Positions 1-8,164 of a stretch of 64,000 nucleotides of DNA are shown one piece after another (positions within the stretch are counted from its first letter, which is position 1; each line of letters starts with the position of its first letter). The DNA comes from Nitrospira lenta. Lineage in GTDB: Bacteria > Nitrospirota > Nitrospiria > Nitrospirales > Nitrospiraceae. The position numbers were made by a program, and so were the translations under genes. The stretch is taken from NCBI RefSeq assembly GCF_900403705.1, contig NZ_OUNR01000001.1:496001-560000 (forward strand). The letters run 5' to 3'. Under the pieces are notes generated by a model, which was not told the DNA's origin, ran no database searches, and was given only the letters and a program-made list of their open reading frames with translations.

Positions 1-1120
1 ACTCCAACTGTTCGGCTTCACGAAAGGATTCGAGCAGCCACAATTTGGAGGCCCAGTCGACACGCCCGACCAGCTTGGCATAGTCGCCGCGCAAGTCCGT
101 CAGGACAGACTCCCACTGGTCGAGCACCCAGTCCGTCTCCTCGTCCTGCCCGGCGTAGGCCTCGCGTGCCGCCGCAAGAAATTGTTCCTGAATATCGATC
201 GCCGAAATCGTCTTGCCCGATTGCAGCCGCACGATCCATTGGCGCTCTTGATCTTGGGAGATCTCTTGCAGGGTTTCGACCGGCTCATCGAGCTCCACAC
301 CGGCCGGCGCCTTCCCCTCTTCGATCAACTGCAACACCAATCCAGTCGTGCCCATTTTGAGCGCCGTGGCGACCTCGGCCATGTTGGAGTCACCGAGGAG
401 TAGATGGATCCGGCGGTATTGATTGGGATCCGCCAGCGGCTCGTCCCGCGTGTTCACGATCGCGCGGTTCTGCTGCACCCACTCGAAGAAATCGTTGACG
501 ATATGATCGGCCCGCTGTGAAATCTGATAAGGGATCATCGTCTGGGGGCCGTGCGAACGCAGCGCCCCGCGCGGCACAATCAGGCGATCCATCTGAATCC
601 AGGCATCCTGCGGATTCGCCGCCCCGATGCGGCCCGAGCCGGTGAAAATCTGTCTGGTGACTAAGAAAGTGACGAGAGGACTCAACCCTCTCCGGCTGAA
701 GGGAAACCGGCGAGTGACCAGATAGTTCTCGTGCGATCCAAACGTCGCGTCGGTCTCATGGTCAATATTGTTTTTGATGAGCGAAATGGTCTCGCCAAAA
801 CCCAACGCTTCAATCGCCTCCTGTAGCAGTTGATCCCCGGCCCGATCGACTGCAACGAGATCGGCGAGCGACTGACATTCGGGCGAAGCATATTCAAGGT
901 GCCCCATATCGAGATACATCCGCCCGGCATTCGTGAGAAAGCCTCCGTTCCCCGGAGGTTCATCGTGCCCGCGATGGTGCAGATCGAGCACTCCACGGCG
1001 CTGAACCTGGAACAGATAATTGCGGATCTGGTGAGCAAACCATGTCGGTGAGTGATCGGGACGATCCTCATTGACGAGGAGTCCGTACTCCGTTTCAAGG
1101 CCGAATATACGGTTCAGCAT
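1..1120 (-). CDS. pafA: Pup/UBact ligase PafA, 3' end outside window
   Basis: Carboxylate-amine ligase of the PafA/Dop family, expected to attach the C-terminal Glu of UBact to lysines of proteasome substrates. The ATG gives an N-terminus MLNRIFGLETEYG with the family's nucleotide-binding Glu motif. Later come a MYLDMGHLEYASPEC segment, FGSHENYL, INTRDEPLADP-type (here IVNTRDEP) and RRIHLLLGDSNMAE blocks. It lacks the roughly 40-residue Dop-loop region seen in the paralogue upstream of ubact, and the order mpa-dop-pup-prcB-prcA-pafA matches actinobacteria, so I call it PafA rather than Dop. About 373 residues are visible; the C-terminus lies beyond the left edge. Directly upstream is a decayed copy of its own 5' end. 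PafA versus Dop is inferred from synteny and the missing loop, not from catalytic residues. Confidence 0.8.
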   Translation of the reverse strand, partial: MLNRIFGLETEYGLLVNEDRPDHSPTWFAHQIRNYLFQVQRRGVLDLHHRGHDEPPGNGGFLTNAGRMYLDMGHLEYASPECQSLADLVAVDRAGDQLLQEAIEALGFGETISLIKNNIDHETDATFGSHENYLVTRRFPFSRRGLSPLVTFLVTRQIFTGSGRIGAANPQDAWIQMDRLIVPRGALRSHGPQTMIPYQISQRADHIVNDFFEWVQQNRAIVNTRDEPLADPNQYRRIHLLLGDSNMAEVATALKMGTTGLVLQLIEEGKAPAGVELDEPVETLQEISQDQERQWIVRLQSGKTISAIDIQEQFLAAAREAYAGQDEETDWVLDQWESVLTDLRGDYAKLVGRVDWASKLWLLESFREAEQLE

Positions 1121-1186
1121 GAATACGCACCCCGATGGCCCACATAAAATGGATGATCGTGACTCTGCGTGCCTCTGATGGACTAC

Positions 1187-1266
1187 CAAATCGGCAAGTG
1201 CTCGAGGCAGTCCCGATGCACCAGTAGTCCCTACTCCGTCTCAAGCCCGACTATACGGTTCAGCAG
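1187..1266 (-). pseudogene. Decayed tandem copy of the pafA 5' end
   Basis: Immediately after the prcA stop, the minus strand reads LLNRIVGLETE-stop-GLLVHRDCLEHLPIW-stop, clearly the first 28 or so codons of pafA (MLNRIFGLETEYGLLVNEDRPDHSPTW). The ATG has become CTG and two in-frame stops are present. The segment aligns without gaps to positions 1041-1119, with 60 of 79 bases identical by my count (period 146 bp). It is a relic of a tandem duplication at the prcA/pafA boundary and cannot encode a ligase. Confidence 0.8.
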
Positions 1267-1267
1267 A

Positions 1268-2095
1268 TTAGCGATTCACAACAGACTGAAAGTCGCCTGG
1301 AAGCAATCGCGCGAGTTCGGCGGACTTCAGTGCACGATACTTCGATGAACCGGCCTGCTGCCGCTCCAGGACCGCGCACTCCAGCGTCTTATCCGCCAGC
1401 ACCTCACGAAGATGCGCGAGCAATGCAGTCTGATCGGGAATCGCTGCAACCGTCTCACCACTAGTCTCATGTCCGCTATCAGCCGACGCCTCTGACGAAT
1501 CCTGCTGCTGATGCGCCAGCGATCCGATCGCCCAGGTGCGCAGAGCCAACTGCAAGCCCTGCTCAAGCGTGCAGGGAGACGGTTTCTGTGCCTTCAGATA
1601 CTCTTGCATGCGCGCCTGCACCTGCTTCGTCGCGGCCAGCACGGCATACTCCTTGAGTTCTTCGAACGTTCCGTCATAGTTGATCGTGAGTAGCGTATCC
1701 TTCTCCGGTTTCTGACCCAACTCGGCCAGAAGAATCCTGACGATAAACGGCGCCTTATACACTTCTTCGAAAGCCTGCTTGATGACCGGAGCAATTCCGT
1801 ATTTCACCAGGCGCGAACCGGTCACGTCGGACGGAGATCGGTTGAACCCTTCCGTATGCGCCATCTCTAACAGGCTGAATCGGAGCTTTTCCAGATCCGC
1901 CGGATGCCCCATGCCTCCGAGCGCAATCCGGTCGTAAATCTCATAGAGCTTCGACGTGCCTTTGCTGACGGTCGTCAGGAGAAGACCTCCGTCGTAGCCC
2001 AGAGCCACTACCGGACTCCCCTGCCTGAACTGCTCATCGAGGTAAGTCCGGCGATTGCCAACTGCTTCTACCCACCGATACGGCTCTTCATACAT
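1268..2095 (-). CDS. prcA: 20S proteasome alpha subunit
   Basis: Alpha-type subunit of the bacterial 20S core particle, forming the outer gate rings that dock the Mpa ATPase. The 275 residues begin MYEEPYRWVEAVGNRR, and the body has the proteasome-fold patterns GSPVVALGYDGGLLLTT and SKLYEIYDRIALGGMGHPADLE. It has no catalytic N-terminal Thr, as expected for alpha. The C-terminal third (SEASADSGHETSGE) is low complexity before a terminal helix, a usual PrcA feature. The ATG overlaps the TGA of a 34-codon mini-ORF (ATGTATGA), implying translational coupling. It is followed by the pafA relic. Confidence 0.93.
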   Translation of the reverse strand: MYEEPYRWVEAVGNRRTYLDEQFRQGSPVVALGYDGGLLLTTVSKGTSKLYEIYDRIALGGMGHPADLEKLRFSLLEMAHTEGFNRSPSDVTGSRLVKYGIAPVIKQAFEEVYKAPFIVRILLAELGQKPEKDTLLTINYDGTFEELKEYAVLAATKQVQARMQEYLKAQKPSPCTLEQGLQLALRTWAIGSLAHQQQDSSEASADSGHETSGETVAAIPDQTALLAHLREVLADKTLECAVLERQQAGSSKYRALKSAELARLLPGDFQSVVNR

Positions 2096-2216
2096 GGCAC
2101 ACCACCTTGGATTCGCAAGATAGATTCAATCGATTCTTAACCATCCGGCGATGGCCGAGTGATTCAATCCATCGATAACACTCTTCATACATGGCGAGAC
2201 ACCTTCGTTTCGAACA
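2052..2216. repeat. Tandem duplication of the prcB/prcA junction, period 97 bp
   Basis: Positions 2052-2119 (real prcA start plus leader) and 2149-2216 (prcB end plus next start) align without gaps, 50 of 68 bases identical by my count. Each copy carries the end of a reading frame (KVSRHV-stop or KVVCHV-stop), then the same 8-base ATGTATGA overlap, then MYEExYRWxExxGxRR. The divergence indicates an old event, yet both reading frames remain open. Confidence 0.85.
2088..2192 (-). CDS. 34-residue mini-ORF derived from the prcA N-terminus
   Basis: The ATG overlaps the prcB stop (ATGTATGA) and the TGA overlaps the prcA ATG in the same way, so ribosomes leaving prcB could pass through this frame to reach prcA. 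The product starts MYEECYRWIESLGHRR, like PrcA, and ends CESKVVCHV, like the PrcB tail (FETKVSRHV). It is too short for a proteasome fold. It could be a coupling relay, a small peptide of unknown role, or a neutral relic that happens to be open. I see no independent evidence of translation. Confidence 0.4.
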   Translation of the reverse strand: MYEECYRWIESLGHRRMVKNRLNLSCESKVVCHV

Positions 2217-2958
2217 ATTGTTTCAAGGTAGAATCCGGAACCGTCTTCAGTCCGTCCTGCGTAATGAACTTGATGACCGGATAGAGACTCGCTTCGCGGT
2301 TGACGCCGCCGGTGGCCGAATCGAACTCGGCGGCACTGGTTAGAAGCCGCAACGCTTGAATCGTCGCCTCCTCCTCCGTCATCACGGCCAGGGGACGCTC
2401 ACCCCAAGTATTCACATAATGCAGAATGCCGCGGATCGTCGGCGACCCGGAGCCTGACACTGCATATTCGACTCCTTCAAACTCGGCCCCGAGAATGTCG
2501 TAGAAGAATATCTTAGCCGCGCCCTGCTCGAAGTCATAGCCGGCAAATACCGGCACTACCGCGCCGGTTCCCGCCAAGGCCGCGGCCACATTCTCTTTCA
2601 AGAGTTTCGACACCGCGCGCAACTTCCCTTCGAAGCTCAACTCCTGAAGCTGAGTCCGCCGGTAATATTTGAACGAGTGCTCAAGAATCCGCACCATTTC
2701 ATAGGCCGTCGCCGGCACCCCCGCAATGGCCATCACGCTATGGCGATCGATTTCGAGGACCTTGTCCGTCCGGTCGTACATCACCATATTGCCGGCCGTC
2801 GCCCGGCGATCGCCGGCCACGAGGACGCCGTCACGATACTTGAACGCGAGAATCGTCGTCGCGCTCGGCAGATCGACTCCCGATCCGACAGCCGACGGCT
2901 GACCGAATTGATAGCCCTGCTCCTTCAACAGCTGAAAAAAATCTCCCTGCATTCCCAT
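2185..2958 (-). CDS. prcB: 20S proteasome beta subunit
   Basis: Catalytic beta subunit of the 20S core, an N-terminal-nucleophile threonine peptidase made with a propeptide. From the chosen ATG (MGMQGDFFQLL) the propeptide is about 33 residues, and cleavage at SA/TTILAFKYRDG frees Thr34. The Lys in AFKYR and the AGDRRATAGN segment match the usual active-site Lys and Asp regions. The open frame extends 34 codons further upstream, but those codons resemble no family member and AAGAGGG sits near this ATG; the second ATG two codons later is also possible. The stop overlaps the 34-codon mini-ORF. Confidence 0.93.
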   Translation of the reverse strand: MGMQGDFFQLLKEQGYQFGQPSAVGSGVDLPSATTILAFKYRDGVLVAGDRRATAGNMVMYDRTDKVLEIDRHSVMAIAGVPATAYEMVRILEHSFKYYRRTQLQELSFEGKLRAVSKLLKENVAAALAGTGAVVPVFAGYDFEQGAAKIFFYDILGAEFEGVEYAVSGSGSPTIRGILHYVNTWGERPLAVMTEEEATIQALRLLTSAAEFDSATGGVNREASLYPVIKFITQDGLKTVPDSTLKQLFETKVSRHV

Positions 2959-3079
2959 CCCTCTTACCTTACCCTTCTTTTCTAGGATAGCCGCCGTAGC
3001 CGCGGTTTCCAGCGCGCATCGAACGAGAGCCTTCTGAGGCCGCGCGTTGCGCGAGCACAAGCCCTGACTCGGCGCCCCG

Positions 3080-3274
3080 TTACTCCCCCGTCCGCTGCCG
3101 GTACCGTTCGGCCTGCTTCGGATCGACCTTCTTCATCCGCTTCATCAAACTATCCTTGTCGGGCGACCCAGTATCAGGGCGCCGTGGCCCGCCACCCTCT
3201 TCCGACGGGCTCGGCGCCTTCGGCATCGGATCAACCGGTCCCTCGCGTCGCTCAGGCATCATCTGGTAGATCAT
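3080..3274 (-). CDS. ubact: Prokaryotic ubiquitin-like protein UBact (Pup homologue)
   Basis: A 64-residue, very hydrophilic, Pro/Gly/Lys/Arg-rich protein, the normal Pup length, lying between dop and prcB. It ends YRQRTGE. In Mycobacterium, Pup ends Gly-Gly-Gln and needs deamidation by Dop before ligation; here the terminal Glu is encoded, so the modifier should be ready for PafA without deamidation. The Arg-x-Gly-Glu ending is the signature I know for the UBact group of Gram-negative and Nitrospirota Pup relatives. The ATG overlaps the dop stop (ATGA). A Pup-type protein is expected to be disordered with a helical C-terminal half that binds Mpa. Confidence 0.93.
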   Translation of the reverse strand: MIYQMMPERREGPVDPMPKAPSPSEEGGGPRRPDTGSPDKDSLMKRMKKVDPKQAERYRQRTGE

Positions 3275-4800
3275 GACTGTGATTCCTTTCTTATCTCCCA
3301 GGCGGCTACGGCATCGGCCGGAGAAGCCGCCCGTTCAAAAATCTCGGCACAGGCCCTCACCTCGGTTGGATTAAACAGGTCGCCCATCTCCAGGGTCTTC
3401 CTCTTCAACCTGCCCGAGAACTGAATACGCTCCCACTGCATCGATGCGATCTGATCGGGAAACCGCCGCACACAGAGCCCGCGCAACCCGCCACGAGTAT
3501 CGTGCGGACCGGCAGACAACGCCTGCTCGATGTCGGCTTCCGTGGTCATGCGCCAGGCCTTGCCTTCGGCCTCCAGACCGAGATACAGCCCGCGGTCGGC
3601 GTTCACATTGTGATATTCCAGATCCAGGCTCGCCAGCCATGGATCATCCCAGCCGATGCGTTCTTCCTGTACGAAGGTCTCCAGCAGCCACAGCTTCGTC
3701 ACCCAATCGAGCTTGCCGACCAATTGGCTGCGATCCTGCGTAAGCAGACGCAGCGTCTCACCCCATTCGCGCAACACCCAGTCTGTTTCAGCATCGGCGC
3801 CGGCCAGCATGCGTCTGGCCGCCGTATAATACTGTTCCTGAATCTCCACCCCGGAAAGAGCCGGTCCCTGCTTCTGCCGCACGGTCGCCTTGAGGTCGGG
3901 ATCCCGCGAAATCTGCTTCACCGCCGACACCGGATCGGCCAATTCAATCGCAGGAACGCCCCCCCGATCGATCAGATCGAGGACCAGCTGTGTCGTGCCC
4001 ACCTTCAACGCCGTCGCATACTCACACATGTTCGCATCGCCGATAATCAAATGCAGCCGCCGATACTTCTCTCGATCGGCATGCGGCTCATCCCTCGTAT
4101 TGAGAATGGGCCGGTTATGCATCGTATCGACGCTCAGATCCGTCTCCATGAAATCCGCCCGCTGAGAGAGCTGATACTGTCCCGGAACGAATCCGCTCTC
4201 CTGGGCCTCGATGCCGACTTTTCCCGCCCCGGCAATCACCTGGCGGCTGACGAGAAAGGGCAGGAGCCCTGCGACCAGTTGCGGGAATGGAATCGAGCGT
4301 GAGACGAGATAGTTGTCGTGGCAGCCATAGCTATGGCCGTGGAGATCCGTATTGTTCTTATAGAGCTGTACGTGCGGGCCACCGAGGGTACGATTCCTCC
4401 GCTCGGCCGCGCGCTGCACGACCCGCTCCCCGGCCCGGTCATGCGCAAGCAGATCGCGCAACGTTCGGCATTCGGGACTGGAGTATTCCGGGTGCGTATG
4501 GTCGTTGTAGAAGCGAGCGCCGTTCGGCAACACCAGATCGCTTTTCATCTCGTGAAATGAAAAGGGCCGGTGCGCATCGATCTTGGCGAAATCATCCTCT
4601 TCCTTATCCTGCTGGAGTCCGGACACCCGGAACCCCCGGGCGTCATCGTGCGGATCTTCGCCGCCGTAGTCCCAGCGCCGTTCGAACGAGGCCGTCAAAT
4701 GCGCCCGCACCAGCTCCATCGACTCAACGACCGGATCGACCTCATCGAGATCTTCACGCGTGATCCCGTATTCTGTTTCAATCCCAAAGAGACGCATCAT
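3271..4800 (-). CDS. dop: Depupylase Dop
   Basis: Paralogue of PafA that hydrolyses the isopeptide bond between Pup/UBact and substrate (and in other lineages deamidates Pup-Gln). The 509 residues match the length of mycobacterial Dop. Visible motifs: MMRLFGIETEYG nucleotide-binding start; an acidic WDYGGEDPHDDARGF stretch corresponding to the Dop loop; NGARFYNDHTHPEYSSPEC; YGCHDNYL; ILNTRDEPHAD; RRLHLIIGDANM. Because UBact already ends in Glu, removal of the modifier, not activation, should be its main task. The ATG overlaps the mpa stop (TAATG), and its own stop overlaps the ubact ATG. Confidence 0.9.
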   Translation of the reverse strand: MMRLFGIETEYGITREDLDEVDPVVESMELVRAHLTASFERRWDYGGEDPHDDARGFRVSGLQQDKEEDDFAKIDAHRPFSFHEMKSDLVLPNGARFYNDHTHPEYSSPECRTLRDLLAHDRAGERVVQRAAERRNRTLGGPHVQLYKNNTDLHGHSYGCHDNYLVSRSIPFPQLVAGLLPFLVSRQVIAGAGKVGIEAQESGFVPGQYQLSQRADFMETDLSVDTMHNRPILNTRDEPHADREKYRRLHLIIGDANMCEYATALKVGTTQLVLDLIDRGGVPAIELADPVSAVKQISRDPDLKATVRQKQGPALSGVEIQEQYYTAARRMLAGADAETDWVLREWGETLRLLTQDRSQLVGKLDWVTKLWLLETFVQEERIGWDDPWLASLDLEYHNVNADRGLYLGLEAEGKAWRMTTEADIEQALSAGPHDTRGGLRGLCVRRFPDQIASMQWERIQFSGRLKRKTLEMGDLFNPTEVRACAEIFERAASPADAVAAWEIRKESQS

Positions 4801-6542
4801 TAGATAATCTGATTGATCAATCGCTCTTCCGTCTGCCTGCCGCGCCGGAAAGACGATACCCCGACAACCTGTTCAGGATGATGGTCCAGCAACTTCAACC
4901 ATTCTTCCGCCGCATCGTCCGGTGGCAGCATCTCGCCTTCACGGAACTCTGCCAAGACGGCATCGGAGAGGTCCTGTGCGATGAGCCCGACCGACTGGCC
5001 GGATTGGATCATGCGATCAATTGCCGTTTCCTTCGCGCGCTGCACGATGGACGAGAGGATCGCCCCGCTCACGAGATCGCCCCGATAGAGCACCTTATTC
5101 TGGCCGCTGCGGAGGCGGATGGAGAGCAGTCGATTCTCATCCGTCCGTTTGTAAATCTGGTCGATGACCCCATCCACCAGCGAGGCAAAGGCTTTCGTCT
5201 TGTCTCCGCCTCGTTCGGCGATGAGCGCTTGATCCAGCGGCAACTCGTTCGTCAGATACACTTTCAAAATCTCAGCAGCCGACTCGCGATTCGGCCGGCT
5301 GACTTTGATCTTGCGGTCAATGCGCCCAGGCCGCAATACCGCAGGGTCGATCAGGTCCGGCCGATTCGACGCGAGGATGATCACGACATCCCGCAGAGAT
5401 TCAATGCCATCCATCTCGGAACAGAACATCGGCACGAGCGTGCTGGAAATATTGAACGAGCGCGACGCCCGTCTGGTCCCCAGAATCGACTCGGCTTCGT
5501 CGATGAAAATAAACGGGAGCGCCCCCTCGCGACGGCGGGCCCTGGCCTTGGCAAAGAGATCGCGGACCATCCGCTCCGACTCCCCAAGCCACATATTCAG
5601 AATCTCAGGCCCTTTAATATGGAGGAATGCCCCGCCGGTGATGGCAGGCAGGGTCTCGGTTTTTCCACCGGCCGCCATCGACTCACTCACGAGCTTCGAG
5701 AGGCTGGCGGCCGCCGCCTGACCGATCAACGTTTTCCCGCAGCCCGGCGGGCCGTAGAGCAGAAAGCCCTTGGGCTGTGTGAACTTGAACTGCTCAAACG
5801 TCTCCGCGTGCAGCAGCGGATATTCGATCGCCTTGCGGATCGCGCTGATCGCTTCCTGTTGGCCGCCGATCTGCTCCCAAGTGACAGTGGGCACCTCATC
5901 GAGGACGTGGGTCTTGGCCTTCCGGTCTTCCAGCTTCTCGATCGCGATCCGATGCCCCGGATCGATCCGTAATTCATCGCCCGCCTTCAGCTCCACCCCC
6001 ACAAGGTCGCTCGACCGTTGGAGGATCATAGACTGACGGCCCATCTCCTGCTCGAAACGCAGCCGCCCGTCCGGCAGCGCTTCCGTCAGCTTGAGCACCG
6101 GCCCGTTCAGGTCATACCCCAGCGTCTTGATGACCGCATAGGCTTCATTCACCAGAATCTGCGCGCCGATCTTGAGATCAGCGGCAGCCACACGCGGATC
6201 CACGTTCGCATAATACTCGGCCCCGCCGACGACGATCCTGGCCAGGCCTTCACCCGGCAGATCGAGCAACGTGCCGATCCGGTTGGCCGGCGCCGTCAGC
6301 TTTGCCACCACCTCGCTGATCTTTTTAAATTCCGCGTCCCGTTGCTGCTGACTCGCGGCGCTCAACATGACGGAGTGCCGGAGCTTGTAGAGAATCTGCT
6401 GGCGGGGATCGTTCTCAGGAAAAGAAGCCAGGCATTGCTCGATCAATTCGAGCGGGTCTGTCGTCGTCGATGACGCTCGTTTCCCCGCTCCTGTATCTGC
6501 TGGGCCACCCGGCCCCTTGTCGTCTGCGCGATGGTCGCTCAT
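4800..6542 (-). CDS. mpa: Proteasome-activating AAA+ ATPase Mpa/ARC
   Basis: Ring ATPase that recognises UBact-tagged proteins, unfolds them and feeds the 20S core. About 580 residues: an N-terminal coiled-coil region, the interdomain OB part, then one AAA+ module with Walker A GPPGCGKT, Walker B FIFIDEAES and an arginine-finger region ASNRPDLIDPAVLRPGRID. The open frame begins with an earlier TTG, but GGAG sits six bases before this ATG, so I chose MSDHRADDKG; another ATG lies two codons upstream. The protein ends LINQII, without the penultimate Tyr of the GQYL tail that docks mycobacterial Mpa to the core. Confidence 0.92.
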   Translation of the reverse strand: MSDHRADDKGPGGPADTGAGKRASSTTTDPLELIEQCLASFPENDPRQQILYKLRHSVMLSAASQQQRDAEFKKISEVVAKLTAPANRIGTLLDLPGEGLARIVVGGAEYYANVDPRVAAADLKIGAQILVNEAYAVIKTLGYDLNGPVLKLTEALPDGRLRFEQEMGRQSMILQRSSDLVGVELKAGDELRIDPGHRIAIEKLEDRKAKTHVLDEVPTVTWEQIGGQQEAISAIRKAIEYPLLHAETFEQFKFTQPKGFLLYGPPGCGKTLIGQAAAASLSKLVSESMAAGGKTETLPAITGGAFLHIKGPEILNMWLGESERMVRDLFAKARARRREGALPFIFIDEAESILGTRRASRSFNISSTLVPMFCSEMDGIESLRDVVIILASNRPDLIDPAVLRPGRIDRKIKVSRPNRESAAEILKVYLTNELPLDQALIAERGGDKTKAFASLVDGVIDQIYKRTDENRLLSIRLRSGQNKVLYRGDLVSGAILSSIVQRAKETAIDRMIQSGQSVGLIAQDLSDAVLAEFREGEMLPPDDAAEEWLKLLDHHPEQVVGVSSFRRGRQTEERLINQII

Positions 6543-6604
6543 GGTCATCTCCGGTTTGATCAAGCGTCATCATAACAACATGTCGGAGCCGGACGCTACC
6601 GGCC

Positions 6605-7741
6605 TCAATTGACCGCCTGGAGTGACACCGCCACCTGCTGCCGCTTATTTGCGCGAATGATATCGAGCGTCACCTGATCGCCGACCTTGCGCGCCTCCAT
6701 GAGATCCATCATATGGTCGATGGTTTCAACCGGCTTTCCGTCGATGGCCACGATAATGTCACCGAGTTCGATGCGACCAGCTTGCGTCTGGCGGGCGCCC
6801 CGGAGCCCGGCGCGATCGGCACTCCCGCCACGTGACACCTTCCCAATCACCAGCCCTTTGATCCCCCATCGTTTGACGATGGAATCGGGCACCAGCGACA
6901 CGCCTAACCCTGGCCTGATGAGCTTGCCGTGCTTGATCAGCTCCGGCACGATCCGATTCACCGTGTCCACCGGCACCGCGAAGCCGATACCGGCATAGGC
7001 GCCGCTGGGGCTGACGATTTGCGTGTTCACGCCGATCAATCGTCCGCTGTTGTCGAGCAGCGGGCCGCCGGAATTGCCGGGATTGATCGCCGCGTCGGTT
7101 TGCACCACGCCCTCAATCGTCCGGTTCGACATCGACTTGATCGTCCGCCCTAAGGCACTCACAACCCCCGTGGTCAAGGTATGGTCCAGCCCGAACGGAT
7201 TGCCGATGGCTAGAACTTTCTGCCCGACCCGCAAATCGTGCGACGCCCCGATCGCCAGCGGCTCCAGGAGATTCTCAGAAGCCTTGATCTGTAACACCGC
7301 CAGATCGTGATCCGGATCGGCCCCGACGATCTTGGCCTGGTGCTCACTCCGGTCGGCCAGCGTGACCTTAATGGTATCGGCCCCATAGATGACGTGGAAA
7401 TTCGTGACGAGATACCCTTGCTTACTCCAGACAAATCCGGAGCCGGATCCCTGCGGGACCTCCATCGTATCGAAGGACCAAATGTCGCGTTGAATCGCCG
7501 TATTGGCGATGAAGACCACCGACTTCGTGGCCCGCTCGAACACCGCGATGGTCGCGCGTTCATCCGGGCTCAATTCGGCCGGTGCGGGAGTGACCGGCCG
7601 AGGCTTGCCCTCCGTGCCGTCGTAGGTCCCGCCGAGCGGTTGACCCCAGTCCGCCGCCATAGCCCACAGGCTCAAGGCGAGAACGCTGGCTCCCGCCGTC
7701 ATACCAGCAAGACTTCGCATGATGCGCCGCAGGCTCATCAT
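6605..7741 (-). CDS. HtrA/DegP-family periplasmic serine protease with one PDZ domain
   Basis: ATP-independent quality-control endopeptidase of the periplasm. An N-terminal signal peptide (SLRRIMRSLAG, then a hydrophobic run ending AMAADWG) precedes a trypsin-like domain with the triad His in LVTNFHVI, Asp in DPDHDLAVL and Ser in NPGNSGGPLLD. One PDZ domain follows (RPGLGVSLVPDSIV to the end). At about 378 residues it is the single-PDZ (DegS-like) length, not the two-PDZ DegP length. The ATG overlaps the stop of the YjbQ gene (TGATG), so the two are coupled. It lies 62 bases upstream of mpa, possibly placing periplasmic and cytoplasmic proteolysis in one transcript. Confidence 0.9.
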   Translation of the reverse strand: MMSLRRIMRSLAGMTAGASVLALSLWAMAADWGQPLGGTYDGTEGKPRPVTPAPAELSPDERATIAVFERATKSVVFIANTAIQRDIWSFDTMEVPQGSGSGFVWSKQGYLVTNFHVIYGADTIKVTLADRSEHQAKIVGADPDHDLAVLQIKASENLLEPLAIGASHDLRVGQKVLAIGNPFGLDHTLTTGVVSALGRTIKSMSNRTIEGVVQTDAAINPGNSGGPLLDNSGRLIGVNTQIVSPSGAYAGIGFAVPVDTVNRIVPELIKHGKLIRPGLGVSLVPDSIVKRWGIKGLVIGKVSRGGSADRAGLRGARQTQAGRIELGDIIVAIDGKPVETIDHMMDLMEARKVGDQVTLDIIRANKRQQVAVSLQAVN

Positions 7742-8163
7742 CACTCACCGATGATTTGAAAAATCAGCTCGCGCGTGCGGGATCGCGTATCGAAGTCGAC
7801 CACGACGAGTTGCTGCCAGGTACCGAGCAGCAGCGTCCCGCCGGAAAACGGAATCGTGACAGATGGCCCTTGCAACTGCCCCCGGATATGGCTGTGCCCG
7901 TTGTCTTCCCCGGCATTTCTCGTATTGTGCTGCCAGGCCGGATCGGCCGGTACCGCCCGATCCCAGAACGCTTTCGTATCGGCTCGAATGCCCGGCTCGT
8001 CTTCGATGATCATGATCGACGCCGTCGTGTGCTTCACAAAGACCGTGACGATCCCGGCGCTCAGACCGGAATCGGCGACGGCAGTCTGGACTGACTTCGT
8101 CAAATTCTCGATATGCGTATCGCCCTGCATATCCACGCGAGCGGTCACAGTCTTCACAGCCAT
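7741..8163 (-). CDS. yjbQ: YjbQ-family (UPF0047) protein
   Basis: Small conserved cytoplasmic protein of 140 residues. Characteristic segments are VKHTTASIMIIEDEPGIRAD, NAGEDNGHSHIRGQLQGPS and GTWQQLVVVDFD, the last typical of the family. E. coli YjbQ has been given a weak thiamine-phosphate-synthase activity, but the true role of the family is unsettled. The ATG (MAVKTVTARVD) was chosen because the longer frame runs back into the HD-domain gene. It begins two bases after that gene's stop and ends overlapping htrA. Confidence 0.9.
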   Translation of the reverse strand: MAVKTVTARVDMQGDTHIENLTKSVQTAVADSGLSAGIVTVFVKHTTASIMIIEDEPGIRADTKAFWDRAVPADPAWQHNTRNAGEDNGHSHIRGQLQGPSVTIPFSGGTLLLGTWQQLVVVDFDTRSRTRELIFQIIGE

Positions 8164-8164
8164 A

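Noticed and set aside
4878-5972. Long open frame on the plus strand opposite mpa
   Set aside because: It is antisense to a clear AAA+ ATPase, its product has no recognisable domain and is rich in His/Arg as expected for the complement of high-GC coding DNA.
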